From contig NZ_STGB01000001.1 in assembly GCF_005222815.1 (NCBI RefSeq), positions 1,054,001-1,118,000 of the forward strand: a stretch of 64,000 nt of DNA, in the 5' to 3' direction. The first letter of the stretch is position 1. Each line of letters starts with the position of its first letter. Origin of the DNA: Roseomonas sp. AR75 (GTDB lineage: Bacteria > Pseudomonadota > Alphaproteobacteria > Acetobacterales > Acetobacteraceae). Position numbers and translations under genes: made by a program. Positions 1 to 11,920 of the stretch are shown here, in pieces. Below the pieces are notes generated by a model. It made no database searches. It was not told the origin of the DNA and saw only the letters and a program-made list of their open reading frames with translations.

Positions 1-1182
1 AGGCCGGTCACCGCCACCCGGACGCTCGCCAAGGCCGGGTCGGTCGCCTGCCCCCGGCCGGTCGCCGAGCCCCGGACGATCACCCGCGCCCGGCCGGTCG
101 CCGCCGATCGGCGCGCGGTCCAGACCGCCCTGGCGCTGGATCTGCTCGGCCCTGCCGCGGAACTGGTCGCGCGCATCGGCGCGCTGCGCGCCGGCATCCG
201 GCCGATAGGTGTTGCGCACCTGGTCGTTGCGATAGGCGACGCCATGCCGGTGGCTCGAGTCATGCCGCCACTGGTTGCTGGTGATCTGGTTCCGGTTGAC
301 GTTGATGTTGTTGTAGCGGTTGACGTTGACGTCGACGTTGCCGCGCCCCCAGGAGGGGGAGGCCCAGCCCCACAGCGAACCGACCAGCGCGACGCCGCCG
401 GCGAAGGCCATGCCGGTCAGCAGCGCATTGCCGATGCCCCAGGAGGGCGGCGGCGGATAATAGGTCGGCGGGTAGGACGGATAGGGCCAGCTACCATAGA
501 CCACGCTCGGATTGTAGGCCGGCACATAGACCGTCTCCGGCTGCGTCGGCGCGATGGTGATCACCTGCTGCGGCGGCGCCACCACAGGCGCCGGCGCGCC
601 AGGCGCGGGCGGCGGCACGGTGACGTTCGTGGTCACGTTCACCGTCTGCTGCGGGCCGCTCTGCAGGTTCCCGGCGGCATGCGCACGGCCGCGCAGCACC
701 TGCACGGCATTCAGCACATCCTCCTGCTGCCCCAGCAGCGCGTCGCCGACCTGCTGCGTCCAGTCGAGCTGGTCATTCATCATGGTCAGCACATCCGGGA
801 AGGGCACCAGCGACTTCACCGAGGGATCCCAGCTTTGCCCCTCCAGCGCCTTCGCCAGATCCTCTCCCTTGAGCTGCGCATTGCTGCCCTGGCCGAGCCA
901 GCGCTTCGCCTGCACCACCTCCAGCGGATAGGTGCTGGCCATCAGCACCTGCATCAGCAGGCTGTCGGGATAGAGCGCGATGGGCGCCAGCAAGGCCTCC
1001 AGCTGGCCCTGGTCGAGGCGCTCCGCCGCCGATTGCGGCGTGGCTGGCGCGCTGGCGGGCGCCTGTGCCCAGGCCTGGCGCGGCGAAGGATGCAGGCACA
1101 CGGCGCTGCCGAAGCCCGCGGCCAGCAGGAGTGCCATCCCCGGATGCCAGCCGCGCTGGCCCGCCCTGCACCGTCGGCCCAT
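1..1182 (-). CDS. DUF3300 domain protein (3' end outside window)
   Basis: The reading frame runs from an ATG at 1182, preceded by a GGAGG ribosome site, to the window edge without a stop, so at least 394 residues are visible and the C-terminus is missing. After a hydrophobic export-type N-terminus (about residues 15-38) comes the DUF3300 core, recognised by ALYPDSLL and by a conserved TVYVPAYNP motif. A proline/alanine linker and a short Gly/Trp-rich hydrophobic stretch follow. The last visible part is asparagine-rich (NVNRYNNINVNR) and then breaks into repeats of the form GDRPG. The family is probably secreted or envelope-associated and has no settled function. It diverges from the DUF599 gene. 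Confidence 0.8.
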   Translation of the reverse strand, partial: MGRRCRAGQRGWHPGMALLLAAGFGSAVCLHPSPRQAWAQAPASAPATPQSAAERLDQGQLEALLAPIALYPDSLLMQVLMASTYPLEVVQAKRWLGQGSNAQLKGEDLAKALEGQSWDPSVKSLVPFPDVLTMMNDQLDWTQQVGDALLGQQEDVLNAVQVLRGRAHAAGNLQSGPQQTVNVTTNVTVPPPAPGAPAPVVAPPQQVITIAPTQPETVYVPAYNPSVVYGSWPYPSYPPTYYPPPPSWGIGNALLTGMAFAGGVALVGSLWGWASPSWGRGNVDVNVNRYNNINVNRNQITSNQWRHDSSHRHGVAYRNDQVRNTYRPDAGAQRADARDQFRGRAEQIQRQGGLDRAPIGGDRPGAGDRPGLGDRPGAGDRPGLGERPGGGDRP

Positions 1183-1328
1183 GGCATTCCTCCGTGCAAT
1201 CCTGCGGCGTCCCGCGGCAAGTGTCGCGCCGCGCCGGCGCGTTGGGAAGGGTCCGGCGCAATTCCGCTGGCATTGCGGCGCCCCGCGGCGCATTCCTGCC
1301 ATGGACCGGCTGGGGTAGCGTGGCGCAG

Positions 1329-2012
1329 ATGCATCTGCTCACCCCGCTCGACTGGCTGGCGCTGGCGGTCTTCGCCCTGTGCTGGTTCGGCTATGCCACG
1401 CTGGTGGACCGCGTGCCGGCCATCCGCGCGCGCAGCGTGATCACCGCCATGGATCACCACCGCCAGCGCTGGATGCGCGCGGCGCTCGCGCGCGAGAACC
1501 GCATCCCGGATGTCGCCGCCATCGGCAACCTGATGCAGTCGACCGGCTTCCTGGCCACGACCTCCATCCTGATCCTCGGCGGGCTGGTGGCGCTGCTCGG
1601 CGCATCGGATCTCGGGCGGCGCGTGGTGGCGGTCCTGCCCTGGTCCGTGGTGCAGGACGAGGCCGCCTGGGAGATGAAGATCGCGCTGCTGCTGGTGATC
1701 TTCGTCAACGCCTTCTTCGAGCTGACCTGGGCGCTGCGCCAGTTCAACTACGGCTCCATCCTGCTCGGTGCCATGCCCTGCGCACCGCAGAGCGAAGCGG
1801 CGCAGGCCGAGGCCGAGGCGACGGCGCGGGTGCTGAACCGTGCGGCCCGGCATTTCACGACAGGGCTGCGCAGCTACTATTTCGGGCTCGCGGCGCTGGC
1901 CTGGATCGTCCATCCGCTGGCGCTGATCCTGGCGAGCCTGCTGGTGCTGCGCGAATTGCACCGGCGCGAGTTCCGTTCCGCGCTGCGCGACGTGGTGCGT
2001 TCGGGATCGTGA
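1329..2012 (+). CDS. DUF599 family membrane protein
   Basis: This encodes 227 residues with about four predicted membrane segments: near residues 5-22, 73-100, 115-137 and 187-212. Overall order and length fit the DUF599 family of inner-membrane proteins, which has no assigned biochemical role. The ATG at 1329 was chosen because upstream in-frame starts would put a non-hydrophobic, arginine-rich leader before the first membrane helix. It is transcribed away from the DUF3300 gene and lies about 80 bp before the MFS gene, with which it may be co-transcribed. Confidence 0.75.
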   Translation: MHLLTPLDWLALAVFALCWFGYATLVDRVPAIRARSVITAMDHHRQRWMRAALARENRIPDVAAIGNLMQSTGFLATTSILILGGLVALLGASDLGRRVVAVLPWSVVQDEAAWEMKIALLLVIFVNAFFELTWALRQFNYGSILLGAMPCAPQSEAAQAEAEATARVLNRAARHFTTGLRSYYFGLAALAWIVHPLALILASLLVLRELHRREFRSALRDVVRSGS

Positions 2013-2091
2013 ATTCCAGGCCAGGAACAGCGACACTGCCTTGCCCGGCGCGTTCCCGCCTGCCCGCCGCAGTCTCCGAGGATCGATCCGC

Positions 2092-3636
2092 ATGGCCGAT
2101 GGCCAAGCCGCCGCCATGACGCCGCCGCAACCCACCGAGGATCCGCCGCCCGCGGCGCCTGCCCCAAGGTTGCGGCTGGTGCTGGGCGGCGCGCTGCTGA
2201 CCATGGCGCTCGCCGCGCTCGACCAGAACATCGTGAACACGGCGCTGCCGCGCATGGTCGGCGACCTCGGGGGGATGGCGCATATCTCCTGGGTGGTGAC
2301 CGCCTTCATGCTCACCGCCACCGTCACCGCGCCGCTCTACGGCAAGCTGTCGGACCTCTATGGACGCCGCCGGCTGTTCTTCCTGGCGGTGTCGCTGTTC
2401 CTCGCGGGATCGCTGCTGTCGGGGCTGGCGCAGGGCATGGGGCAGCTCATCGCCTTCCGCGCGCTGCAGGGGCTGGGCGCGGGCGGACTTCTGGTGCTGG
2501 CGCAGGCAGCGATCGGCGATGTCGTCCCGCCGCGCGACCGGCCGCGCTACCAGGGGCTGTTCACCGGCACCTTCGCGCTGGCAACGGTGGCGGGGCCACT
2601 GATCGGCGGCGTGATCACCTCCGCGCTGTCCTGGCGCTGGGTGTTCTACGTCAATCTTCCCGTCGGAATCCTCGCGCTGGTACTGATCGCGATGGGTCTG
2701 CGCCAGCCCAGCCGGATCGAGGCACGGCGCATCGACTATGCCGGCGCGGCGCTGCTGACGGGGATGACGGCGTCGCTGCTGCTGCTGCTGGCCTGGGGCG
2801 GCGTGGAATTCCCCTGGGCGTCGTGGCAGGCGGCGGCGCTGGCAACGCTGGTCGTGCTGCTGCTGCTGCTGTTCGTGTTGCGCGAGAGCGTGGCGCCGGA
2901 CCCGCTGATCCGCCTCCGGCTGTTCCGCAACCGGGTCTTCGCACGCGGCGTCACCGTGGGGGGGATGATGGTGTTTGCCATGCTCGGCTCCACCGTGTTC
3001 CTGCCGCTGTATTTCCAGCTCGTCTTCGGCATGAGCCCGGCGCGCGCCGGCGCGATGCTGCTGCCGCAGGTGATCGGGATGGTCCTGACCTCGGTGATCG
3101 GCGGCCGCATCGTCTCGAAGCTCGGGCGCAACAAGCCCTTCCTGCTGGCGGGGCTTGGGCTGGAGGCGGTGGCGCTCGCCTCGCTGGCGGTGCTGGCCTA
3201 CACCGCCGCGCCGCCGCCGCTGTTCCTGGTCTCGATGGCGCTGCTCGGCCTCGGCATGGGGATGGGCATGCCGAACCTGACGGTTGCCGTGCAGAATGCC
3301 GTCTCCCAGCGCGAGCTCGGCGCGGCGACGGGGGCGATGACCTTCCTGCGTTCGCTCGGCGGTGCGCTCGGCGTCGCCGCCTCCGGCGCGATCATGTCCG
3401 CGCGGCTGGCTTCGGCCTCCGGTGCGGCCGGACCGACGCTCGATGTCGCGGCGCTTGCGCGGCAGGGCGCCGAGGCGCTGTCGGCGCTGACGCCGGCGCA
3501 GCATGCGCTGCTCGGCGATGCCTATCGCACCGCGCTGACCGGCTGCTTCACCCTCTCGGGCGTGGTGATGAGCGCGGCCTTCCTGCTGGTGCTCGGCCTG
3601 CCCGAGCAGACCTTGCGCGGGCAGCTGAAGGGCTGA
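2092..3636 (+). CDS. MFS drug exporter, DHA2 (14-TM) family
   Basis: This encodes 514 residues with about fourteen hydrophobic segments. The first helix carries the DHA2 signature LDQNIVNTALP, and the loop between helices 2 and 3 carries the MFS motif A, GKLSDLYGRRR. A second family motif appears near GPLIGGVI. These mark a proton-coupled exporter of the EmrB/QacA type in the inner membrane; the substrate cannot be told from sequence. The ATG at 2092 has GAGG about ten bases upstream. No membrane-fusion partner gene lies nearby, so it may act alone. It converges on the P1 peptidase gene with only 6 bp between the stop codons. Confidence 0.9.
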   Translation: MADGQAAAMTPPQPTEDPPPAAPAPRLRLVLGGALLTMALAALDQNIVNTALPRMVGDLGGMAHISWVVTAFMLTATVTAPLYGKLSDLYGRRRLFFLAVSLFLAGSLLSGLAQGMGQLIAFRALQGLGAGGLLVLAQAAIGDVVPPRDRPRYQGLFTGTFALATVAGPLIGGVITSALSWRWVFYVNLPVGILALVLIAMGLRQPSRIEARRIDYAGAALLTGMTASLLLLLAWGGVEFPWASWQAAALATLVVLLLLLFVLRESVAPDPLIRLRLFRNRVFARGVTVGGMMVFAMLGSTVFLPLYFQLVFGMSPARAGAMLLPQVIGMVLTSVIGGRIVSKLGRNKPFLLAGLGLEAVALASLAVLAYTAAPPPLFLVSMALLGLGMGMGMPNLTVAVQNAVSQRELGAATGAMTFLRSLGGALGVAASGAIMSARLASASGAAGPTLDVAALARQGAEALSALTPAQHALLGDAYRTALTGCFTLSGVVMSAAFLLVLGLPEQTLRGQLKG

Positions 3637-3642
3637 CCGCGC

Positions 3643-4722
3643 TCAGCCGCCGCGCAGCGCCAGCAAGCGGTCCAGCGGCAGGGCACGGCCCACCGCGCGC
3701 TTGCCGCCGATGCGGCTTTCAACCGTGGTCGCCATGGTCAGCGCGTTGAGCACGGCTTCCTCCGTCGCCTCGATCGCCGCGACGAAGAGCGGCGAGACGC
3801 GGTCGTTCGGCCAATCGGCGTAGCTGGTCTGCGCCGCGCGCCGCGCCGGCGTGCGGATCACCTCCGGATGCGTCGCGAAGGCGATGGCGTAGTCGCCGGA
3901 GCCGTCCGAGAATGCCGCGCCGGTGCGCGCGATGCCGGCCATGGCGCGGCGCGCCAGGCGCTGGAGGTTGCGGTCGGAGATCGGCGCATCGGTCGCCAGC
4001 ACCACCACGACGGAGCCGTCCGCATCCGCCTGCTGCGCGACATGCTCCGCGAGATGGTATCTGCCCAGCAGCCTGCCGACCGGCAGCCCGTCCATCACCA
4101 GCGTGCCGCCGTAATTCGCCTGCACGAGCGCGCCCACGGTCCAGCCGCCGAGTGCCGCCGGCAGCACGCGCGAGGCTGTGCCGATGCCGCCCTTCCAGCC
4201 GAAGGCCATGGTGCCGGTGCCGGCCCCGACGCTGCCCTCCGCGACGGAACCGGTCGTCGCGTCCGCCAGCGCGCGCTGCATATGCCCGGCCGTCACGCCG
4301 CGGGCGCGGATGTCGTTGAGGCGGCCGTCATTGGTCTCGCCCACCACGGCATTGACGCTGCGCACGGCCTCGTTGCCGGGAAGCGCCAGCGTCCAGTCCA
4401 CCAGCGCCTCCACGGCGCGGCCGACGGCGAGTGTGTTGGTCAGCAGGATCGGCGTCTCCAACTCGCCGAGTTCCTGCACCTGCGTCACGCCCGCCATCTT
4501 GCCGAACCCGTTCATCGCGAAGACAGCGGCCGGCACACGATCCGCGAAGGGGTTGCCGCCATGCGGCAGGATCGCGGTGACGCCGGTGCGCGTGGCCTCG
4601 CCTTCCGTCACCGTCACCTGGCCGACGCACACGCCGGCGACATCGGTGATGGCGTTCAGCCGACCCGGCGGCAGGATGCCGGGCGCGAAGCCGAGGTCGC
4701 GGGCGCGGCGGCGCTCCGTCAT
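3643..4722 (-). CDS. P1 family (DmpA/BapA-type) peptidase
   Basis: This encodes 359 residues. Family S58/P1 enzymes are self-cleaving N-terminal-nucleophile aminopeptidases acting on D-amino-acid or beta-amino-acid amides and peptides. The conserved blocks are visible: GFAPGILPPGRLNAITDVAG with the early Gly/Asp, the NDGRLNDI region, and the glycine-rich stretch GAGTGTMAFGWKGGIGT, followed by VGALVQANYGG, where subunit cleavage occurs in relatives. I cannot place the nucleophile with certainty. The start at 4722 overlaps the stop of the upstream CMD-like gene (ATGA), which argues for translational coupling. No signal peptide is seen. Confidence 0.85.
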   Translation of the reverse strand: MTERRRARDLGFAPGILPPGRLNAITDVAGVCVGQVTVTEGEATRTGVTAILPHGGNPFADRVPAAVFAMNGFGKMAGVTQVQELGELETPILLTNTLAVGRAVEALVDWTLALPGNEAVRSVNAVVGETNDGRLNDIRARGVTAGHMQRALADATTGSVAEGSVGAGTGTMAFGWKGGIGTASRVLPAALGGWTVGALVQANYGGTLVMDGLPVGRLLGRYHLAEHVAQQADADGSVVVVLATDAPISDRNLQRLARRAMAGIARTGAAFSDGSGDYAIAFATHPEVIRTPARRAAQTSYADWPNDRVSPLFVAAIEATEEAVLNALTMATTVESRIGGKRAVGRALPLDRLLALRGG

Positions 4723-5459
4723 GCAGCCGGAGCCGCACCTCGCGGCGGCAGCGCGAAACCCTCCTGGTCCGGCGTCTCGGCCCAGGCGCGGAACGCCGGC
4801 GACGGCACGACGCGCCCGCTGCGCAGCACCTGAAGCCAGGCCCCGCAGGCTTCGAGGAAGCGGTTCACGCCGCACGGCCACATCACCAGGCTCATCGCCT
4901 CCGCCATCTTCGGCTCCGGCACCGCCTCGCCATAGGCCGCCTCGATGTCCGTCGCGAGCGGCCAATGCGCGCCCCTGGCGGCCTGCACCCCGAGCAGCGC
5001 CAGGCGCGCCAGCGGCGCCGGCACATCCAGCCCTGCGATCAGCGCCGCCGTGCCGGCGCGATAGGCGTCGGCCGCGCGCAGGTCCGGGAAGTGCCCCTGC
5101 CAGTGGCGGTCGAGGAAGGCGAAGGTCTCCGCCCCGCGTGCCCAGGCGACCAGCCGAAACGCCGCCTCCGCCTGGCGCGGCGTGCCGCCGGTGCGGTGGA
5201 ACAGGTCCACGTGATGCGTGCCGACATGCTCCTCCGCGGCGGTGAGGATCGCCAGCCAGACGAACTCCTTCTCGAAGGGCGTCAGGTGCCGCTCGGTCAG
5301 GGTCAGGGCGCGGTACATGGCGCCGTAGGCATCGTGCAGGTCCGGCAGCGCGGCGGCCATCGCGCCGTGATGCGGCAGCAGGAAGCCGCGCGTTGCCCGG
5401 ATCTCGTCCAGCCGCGCGCGGACCGCCTCGGGCGAGGGCTTGGGCGGCTCACCCGTCAT
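4719..5459 (-). CDS. Carboxymuconolactone decarboxylase/AhpD-like protein
   Basis: This encodes 246 residues with the all-helical AhpD/CMD look. The motif region reads EKEFVWLAILTAAEEHVGTHH, where many relatives have a redox CxxC. Here both cysteines are absent and Glu/His occupy the site, so it is unlikely to be a peroxidase partner and is more like the metal- or substrate-binding CMD branch. It is the upstream gene of a two-gene unit with the P1 peptidase (4-bp overlap). Its start lies 60 bp beyond the stop of alaS on the same strand, so read-through from alaS is possible. Exact function is unknown. Confidence 0.65.
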   Translation of the reverse strand: MTGEPPKPSPEAVRARLDEIRATRGFLLPHHGAMAAALPDLHDAYGAMYRALTLTERHLTPFEKEFVWLAILTAAEEHVGTHHVDLFHRTGGTPRQAEAAFRLVAWARGAETFAFLDRHWQGHFPDLRAADAYRAGTAALIAGLDVPAPLARLALLGVQAARGAHWPLATDIEAAYGEAVPEPKMAEAMSLVMWPCGVNRFLEACGAWLQVLRSGRVVPSPAFRAWAETPDQEGFALPPRGAAPAA

Positions 5460-5519
5460 GGAGGCCCGCCGCCCGAATCCCTGCGCCGGCCGCGCCGCCA
5501 GGCGGAGCGCGACGGGCCG

Positions 5520-8180
5520 CTACGCCGCGACCCCATGGCTCAGCGTCTCCCGAACCGCGGCGAGCGCTTCGGCCACCTTGGCCGTATCCGGGCCGCCCGC
5601 CTGGGCCATCTCCGGCCGCCCGCCACCGCCCTTGCCGCCCACCGCGCCCGCGGCGGCACGCACCAGCGTGACGGCGTCCGCCCGGCCCTTCGCACCCTCG
5701 CCAAGGCCCGCGACGATGCTCGCCTTGCCGCCTTCGGTGCTGACCAGCACGGCCACATCCGCCGTGCCGCCCTTCAGGATCGCCTCGGCGAGGCCCTTGA
5801 GGTCGCGCGCCGGCACCTCGCCCACGTCGCGCAGCGCCACGCGCAGCCCGCCGATCGTCTCGACCTCGGCCGCGGCGCCGCCGGTCGCGAGCTTCTTGCG
5901 CAGGTCGGAGACCTCGCGCTCCAGCTTGCGGCGCTCCTCGAGCAGCGCGCCGATGCGCTCCGACAATTCCTGCGGCCGCACCTTGAGCGCGGTGGCGGCC
6001 TCGTTGAGCTGACGGTCGCGCTCCTCCAGCAGCTTCAGCGCACTCTCGCCGGTGACGGCTTCCACGCGGCGCACGCCGGCGCTGACCGCGCCCTCGCTGA
6101 CGATGCGGAACAGGCCGATGTCGCCGGTGCGCCGCACATGCGTCCCGCCGCAGAGTTCCAGCGAATAGACGCCGTGCTTCTCGGTGGCGTTCACGTCGTG
6201 GCCCATGCCGACGACGCGCACCTCCTCGCCATACTTCTCGCCGAACAGCGCCATGGCGCCGGCGGCGACCGCCTGCTCCGGCGTCATCAGCCGGGTGACC
6301 ACCTCGGCATTCTCGCGCACGCGGGCATTCACCTCGGCCTCGACCCAGGCGAGGTCCTCGTCGCTCATCGGCGCATTGTGGCTCACGTCGAAGCGCAGCC
6401 GGTCCGGCGCGTTCAGCGACCCCTTCTGGCTGACATGCAGACCGAGGCGGCGACGAAGCGCCTCGTGCAGCAGATGCGTGGCCGAATGGTGGGAACGGAT
6501 CGCGGTGCGGCGCGCATGGTCCACCTCGGCCTGCACGGGCAGCCCGACCTTCGCCTCGCCATGCGCCACGACGCCCGTGTGCACGAACAGCTCGCCGAGC
6601 TTCTTCTGCGTGTCCTTCACGATGATGCGGCACGCCTCGCCGGCGCTGATCAGGCCGGTGTCGCCGACCTGGCCGCCGCTTTCCGCGTAGAAGGGCGTCT
6701 GGTTCAGCACCACCGCGACCTCCGCGCCCGCCGGCGCGCTGTCCACGAGCTTGCCGTCCTGCACGATGGCCAGGATCTCGCCCTCGGCGGTCTCGGTGCT
6801 GTAGCCGAGGAACTCGCTGGCGCCGACCTTCTCCTTCAGGTCGAACCACAGCGTCTCCGTCGCCGCCTCGCCGCTGCCGGCCCAGGCCGCGCGCGCGCGC
6901 TTGCGCTGCTCGGCCATCGCCGCCTCGAAGCCGGCGACGTCGACCGACTTGCCCTCGCCGCGCAGCGCATCCTGCGTCAGGTCGAGCGGGAAGCCATAGG
7001 TGTCGTAGAGGCGGAACGCCACCTCGCCGGGCAGCACGCCCCGGTCGCCGAGCTTCGCCGTCTCGTCCGTCAGCAGGCCGAGGCCGCGGGCGAGCAGGCT
7101 GCGGAAGCGCCCCTCCTCCAGCTTCAGCGTCTCGACGATGAGCTTCTCCGCGCGGACCAATTCCGGATAGGCAGCGCCCATCTGACGGATCAGCACGGGG
7201 ACCAGGCGATGCAGCAGCGCGTCCTGCGTGCCCATCAGGTGGGCGTGGCGCATGGCGCGGCGCATGATCCGGCGCAGCACGTAGCCGCGGCCCTCGTTGG
7301 AGGGCAGCACGCCATCCGCGACGAGGAAGGATGCCGCGCGCAGATGGTCGGCCACCACGCGGTGGCTGGCGCGCCACTTGCCGTCGGGATCCTGGCCGGT
7401 GGCTTCCGCGCTCGCCAGGATGATCGCGCGCAGCGTGTCCGTGTCGTAGTTGTCGTGCTTGCCCTGCAGGATCGCGGCGAAACGCTCCAGCCCCATGCCG
7501 GTGTCGATGGAAGGCTTCGGCAGCGGCACACGAGTGCCGGGCGGGCCTTCCTCGTACTGCATGAAGACCAGGTTCCAGATCTCGATGAAGCGGTCGCCGT
7601 CCTGGTCCTCGGACCCTGGCGGGCCACCCGGGATCTTGTCGCCGTGGTCGAAGAAGATCTCGGAACAGGGGCCGCAGGGACCGGTGTCGCCCATGCGCCA
7701 GAAATTGTCGGAGGTCGGGATGCGGATGATTCGGCTGTCGGGCAGCCCGGCAACCTTCTTCCAGTAGGCCGGCGCCTCCTCGTCCTCGGAATACACCGTC
7801 ACCAGCAGACGGTCCTTCGGCAGGGCGAAGTCCTTGGTCAGCAGCTCCCAGGCATGATGGATGGCCTGTTCCTTGAAGTAGTCGCCGAAGCTGAAATTCC
7901 CGAGCATCTCGAAGAAGGTGTGGTGCCGGGCGGTGTAGCCGACATTGTCCAGGTCGTTGTGCTTGCCGCCCGCGCGCACGCATTTCTGCGCGGTGGTCGC
8001 GCGCACATAGGGGCGCTTCTCCTGCCCTGTGAAGACGTTCTTGAACTGCACCATGCCGGAGTTCGCGAACATCAAGGTCGGGTCGTTGCGCGGGACCAGC
8101 GGCGAGCTCTCCACCACCTCGTGCCCGTTGCGGCGGAAGTAGTCGAGGAAGGTCGCGCGGATGTCGTTGCTGCTGGTCAT
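5520..8180 (-). CDS. alaS: Alanyl-tRNA synthetase
   Basis: This encodes 886 residues, the usual bacterial AlaRS length. It charges tRNA-Ala in the cytosol. Visible in order are the class II catalytic core opening [15 protein letters not shown], motif regions with [11 protein letters not shown], the editing domain metal site [12 protein letters not shown], the second editing metal motif [13 protein letters not shown], and the C-terminal oligomerisation (C-Ala) domain rich in Gly. The start at 8180 gives [11 protein letters not shown]; upstream in-frame sequence is Pro/Arg-rich and not conserved-looking. It is divergent from the DUF892 gene. Confidence 0.97.
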   Translation of the reverse strand: MTSSNDIRATFLDYFRRNGHEVVESSPLVPRNDPTLMFANSGMVQFKNVFTGQEKRPYVRATTAQKCVRAGGKHNDLDNVGYTARHHTFFEMLGNFSFGDYFKEQAIHHAWELLTKDFALPKDRLLVTVYSEDEEAPAYWKKVAGLPDSRIIRIPTSDNFWRMGDTGPCGPCSEIFFDHGDKIPGGPPGSEDQDGDRFIEIWNLVFMQYEEGPPGTRVPLPKPSIDTGMGLERFAAILQGKHDNYDTDTLRAIILASAEATGQDPDGKWRASHRVVADHLRAASFLVADGVLPSNEGRGYVLRRIMRRAMRHAHLMGTQDALLHRLVPVLIRQMGAAYPELVRAEKLIVETLKLEEGRFRSLLARGLGLLTDETAKLGDRGVLPGEVAFRLYDTYGFPLDLTQDALRGEGKSVDVAGFEAAMAEQRKRARAAWAGSGEAATETLWFDLKEKVGASEFLGYSTETAEGEILAIVQDGKLVDSAPAGAEVAVVLNQTPFYAESGGQVGDTGLISAGEACRIIVKDTQKKLGELFVHTGVVAHGEAKVGLPVQAEVDHARRTAIRSHHSATHLLHEALRRRLGLHVSQKGSLNAPDRLRFDVSHNAPMSDEDLAWVEAEVNARVRENAEVVTRLMTPEQAVAAGAMALFGEKYGEEVRVVGMGHDVNATEKHGVYSLELCGGTHVRRTGDIGLFRIVSEGAVSAGVRRVEAVTGESALKLLEERDRQLNEAATALKVRPQELSERIGALLEERRKLEREVSDLRKKLATGGAAAEVETIGGLRVALRDVGEVPARDLKGLAEAILKGGTADVAVLVSTEGGKASIVAGLGEGAKGRADAVTLVRAAAGAVGGKGGGGRPEMAQAGGPDTAKVAEALAAVRETLSHGVAA

Positions 8181-8265
8181 GGCCTTGGTTCGCCGAAGTG
8201 TCTCGCCCGGGGGAAAAGCCGCCTCCACTAGCGCGCAGGGCCGCCCCCGTCGAGGGCCGCGCCCC

Positions 8266-8291
8266 GGAACCCGCCCCCCGGCCCGGCCGTT
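8266..8291 (+). promoter_or_regulatory. EcfG-type general stress promoter
   Basis: A perfect GGAAC (8266-8270) and CGTT (8288-8291) are separated by 17 bp, matching the alphaproteobacterial EcfG consensus GGAAC-N16/17-CGTT. It lies about 40 bp before the DUF892 start, a typical distance. DUF892/YciE-F proteins are known stress-regulon members, so site and gene fit together. Confidence 0.75.
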
Positions 8292-8331
8292 CGGGAGCAT
8301 GCCTACCACCCCACGATCAGGGACAACTGCC

Positions 8332-8868
8332 ATGGCCGACGACTTCAAGTCGCTGATGGGCGAGCTTCTGCAGGACACCTATAGCGCCGAGACGCAGCTG
8401 CTCGACGCGCTGCCGGAGATGGCCGACGCCGCCTCCAGCCCCGCCCTCAAGCAGGCTTTCGAGGAGCATCTCGCGGTCACCCAGCGCCAGATCGAGCGGC
8501 TGGAGAAAGTGGCGGAGATGCTGGGCTGCGACCCCGAGGGGGAGGAGTGCGAGGCGATGGAAGGCCTGGTCGCCGAGGCCGAAGAGCTGATCGACGAGCA
8601 CGACGAAGGGCCCATCCTCGACGCCGCCCTGATCTCCGCCGCACAGAAGGTGGAGCACTACGAGATCGCCGCCTACGGCACGCTCTGCGCCATGGCGAAG
8701 GCAGCCGGGATGAAGGAGGCGGCCGACCTGCTCGCCCAGACGCTGAAGGAGGAGAAGGACACCGACGAGTTGCTCACCCAGGTCGCCGAGCAGCACGTCA
8801 ACCCCGCTGCCCTGCGCGGCGAGCCGGCGAACGACAAGACGAAGCGGAGCAAGGGCAGCGCGGCGTGA
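8332..8868 (+). CDS. DUF892 ferritin-like stress protein (YciE/YciF type)
   Basis: This encodes 178 residues with a ferritin-like four-helix bundle pattern. The first helix has the family signature [18 protein letters not shown] second half contains the paired acidic/His helix [16 protein letters not shown], where Glu and His ligands for a di-metal centre would sit. The family is induced by stress in many bacteria. Here an EcfG-type promoter directly upstream supports general-stress control. The C-terminus is a short Lys-rich tail. It converges with recA across a repeat-rich intergenic region. Confidence 0.85.
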   Translation: MADDFKSLMGELLQDTYSAETQLLDALPEMADAASSPALKQAFEEHLAVTQRQIERLEKVAEMLGCDPEGEECEAMEGLVAEAEELIDEHDEGPILDAALISAAQKVEHYEIAAYGTLCAMAKAAGMKEAADLLAQTLKEEKDTDELLTQVAEQHVNPAALRGEPANDKTKRSKGSAA

Positions 8869-8880
8869 GGTGAAGGAGCG

Positions 8881-8926
8881 CGCGGGGGCGCTGCCCCCGT
8901 GCCCCCGCCGCGGAGCTTGAAGCTCC
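8881..8926 (-). repeat. Palindromic repeat B, copy 1 (inverted copy)
   Basis: Read on the minus strand this is a hairpin GGAGCTT/AAGCTCC (8912-8926), a G-rich spacer and a second hairpin GGGGGC/GCCCCC (8884-8898). The same architecture recurs in the opposite orientation at 9012-9058. One stem pair differs between copies in a compensated way (T-A against C-G). Confidence 0.75.
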
Positions 8927-8948
8927 CGGCCCCCCACATCCAGTTTTC

Positions 8949-8994
8949 AATGCAGAAGGGGGAGGGGGCCAAAGCCCCCCCCCCCTTCTGCATT
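8949..8994. repeat. 46-nt central palindrome between the two repeat B copies
   Basis: The outer arms AATGCAGAAGG and CCTTCTGCATT pair perfectly. The inner part is an imperfect G-run/C-run stem closed by an AAA loop (8971-8973). It lies between the convergent DUF892 and recA genes and could also end transcription from both sides. Confidence 0.75.
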
Positions 8995-9011
8995 AAACGG
9001 ACGCAGGTCCA

Positions 9012-9058
9012 GGAGCCTCAGGCTCCTGGTGGGGGTGCAGGGGGCAAAGCCCCCCGCG
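9012..9058 (+). repeat. Palindromic repeat B, copy 2
   Basis: Hairpin GGAGCC-TCA-GGCTCC (extended to 9-bp arms at 9009-9029), a G-rich spacer, then hairpin GGGGGC-AAA-GCCCCC (9040-9054). It mirrors the copy at 8881-8926. It starts one or two helical turns downstream of the recA stop and may serve as the recA terminator. Confidence 0.75.
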
Positions 9059-9066
9059 GACGCGCC

Positions 9067-10101
<1,035 letters not shown>

Positions 10102-10283
10102 GGGGTCGCGCCCTCTCCGACATCCTGTCTCAACCCACGGGCGCAACAGCCGGGCGAATCACCACCCTGCGGTCATGCCTGCGGCAAACATGCCCGATCG
10201 GCTGCGGAGACTCCACGGCGTTCCGCAACCGGCCGGCGGCCGGGCGGCACTATGGCCCAGGCGGGCCAGCCCCACAAGAACAT

Positions 10284-11855
<1,572 letters not shown>

Positions 11856-11920
11856 CGGCGTTCCCCTGTCCAGCGCGACCTCACGCTTCGGTGAGCCTGC
11901 ACACGCATTCGGGTGTCTCG

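Noticed and set aside
2024..2054. GGAAC...CGTT before the MFS gene as an EcfG promoter
   Set aside because: The spacer is 22 bp; functional sites need 16-17.
4965..8231. 1088-codon open frame on the plus strand
   Set aside because: It is the mirror of alaS in very GC-rich DNA; the product is Arg/His/Ala-rich with no fold pattern, whereas the minus frame is a full AlaRS.
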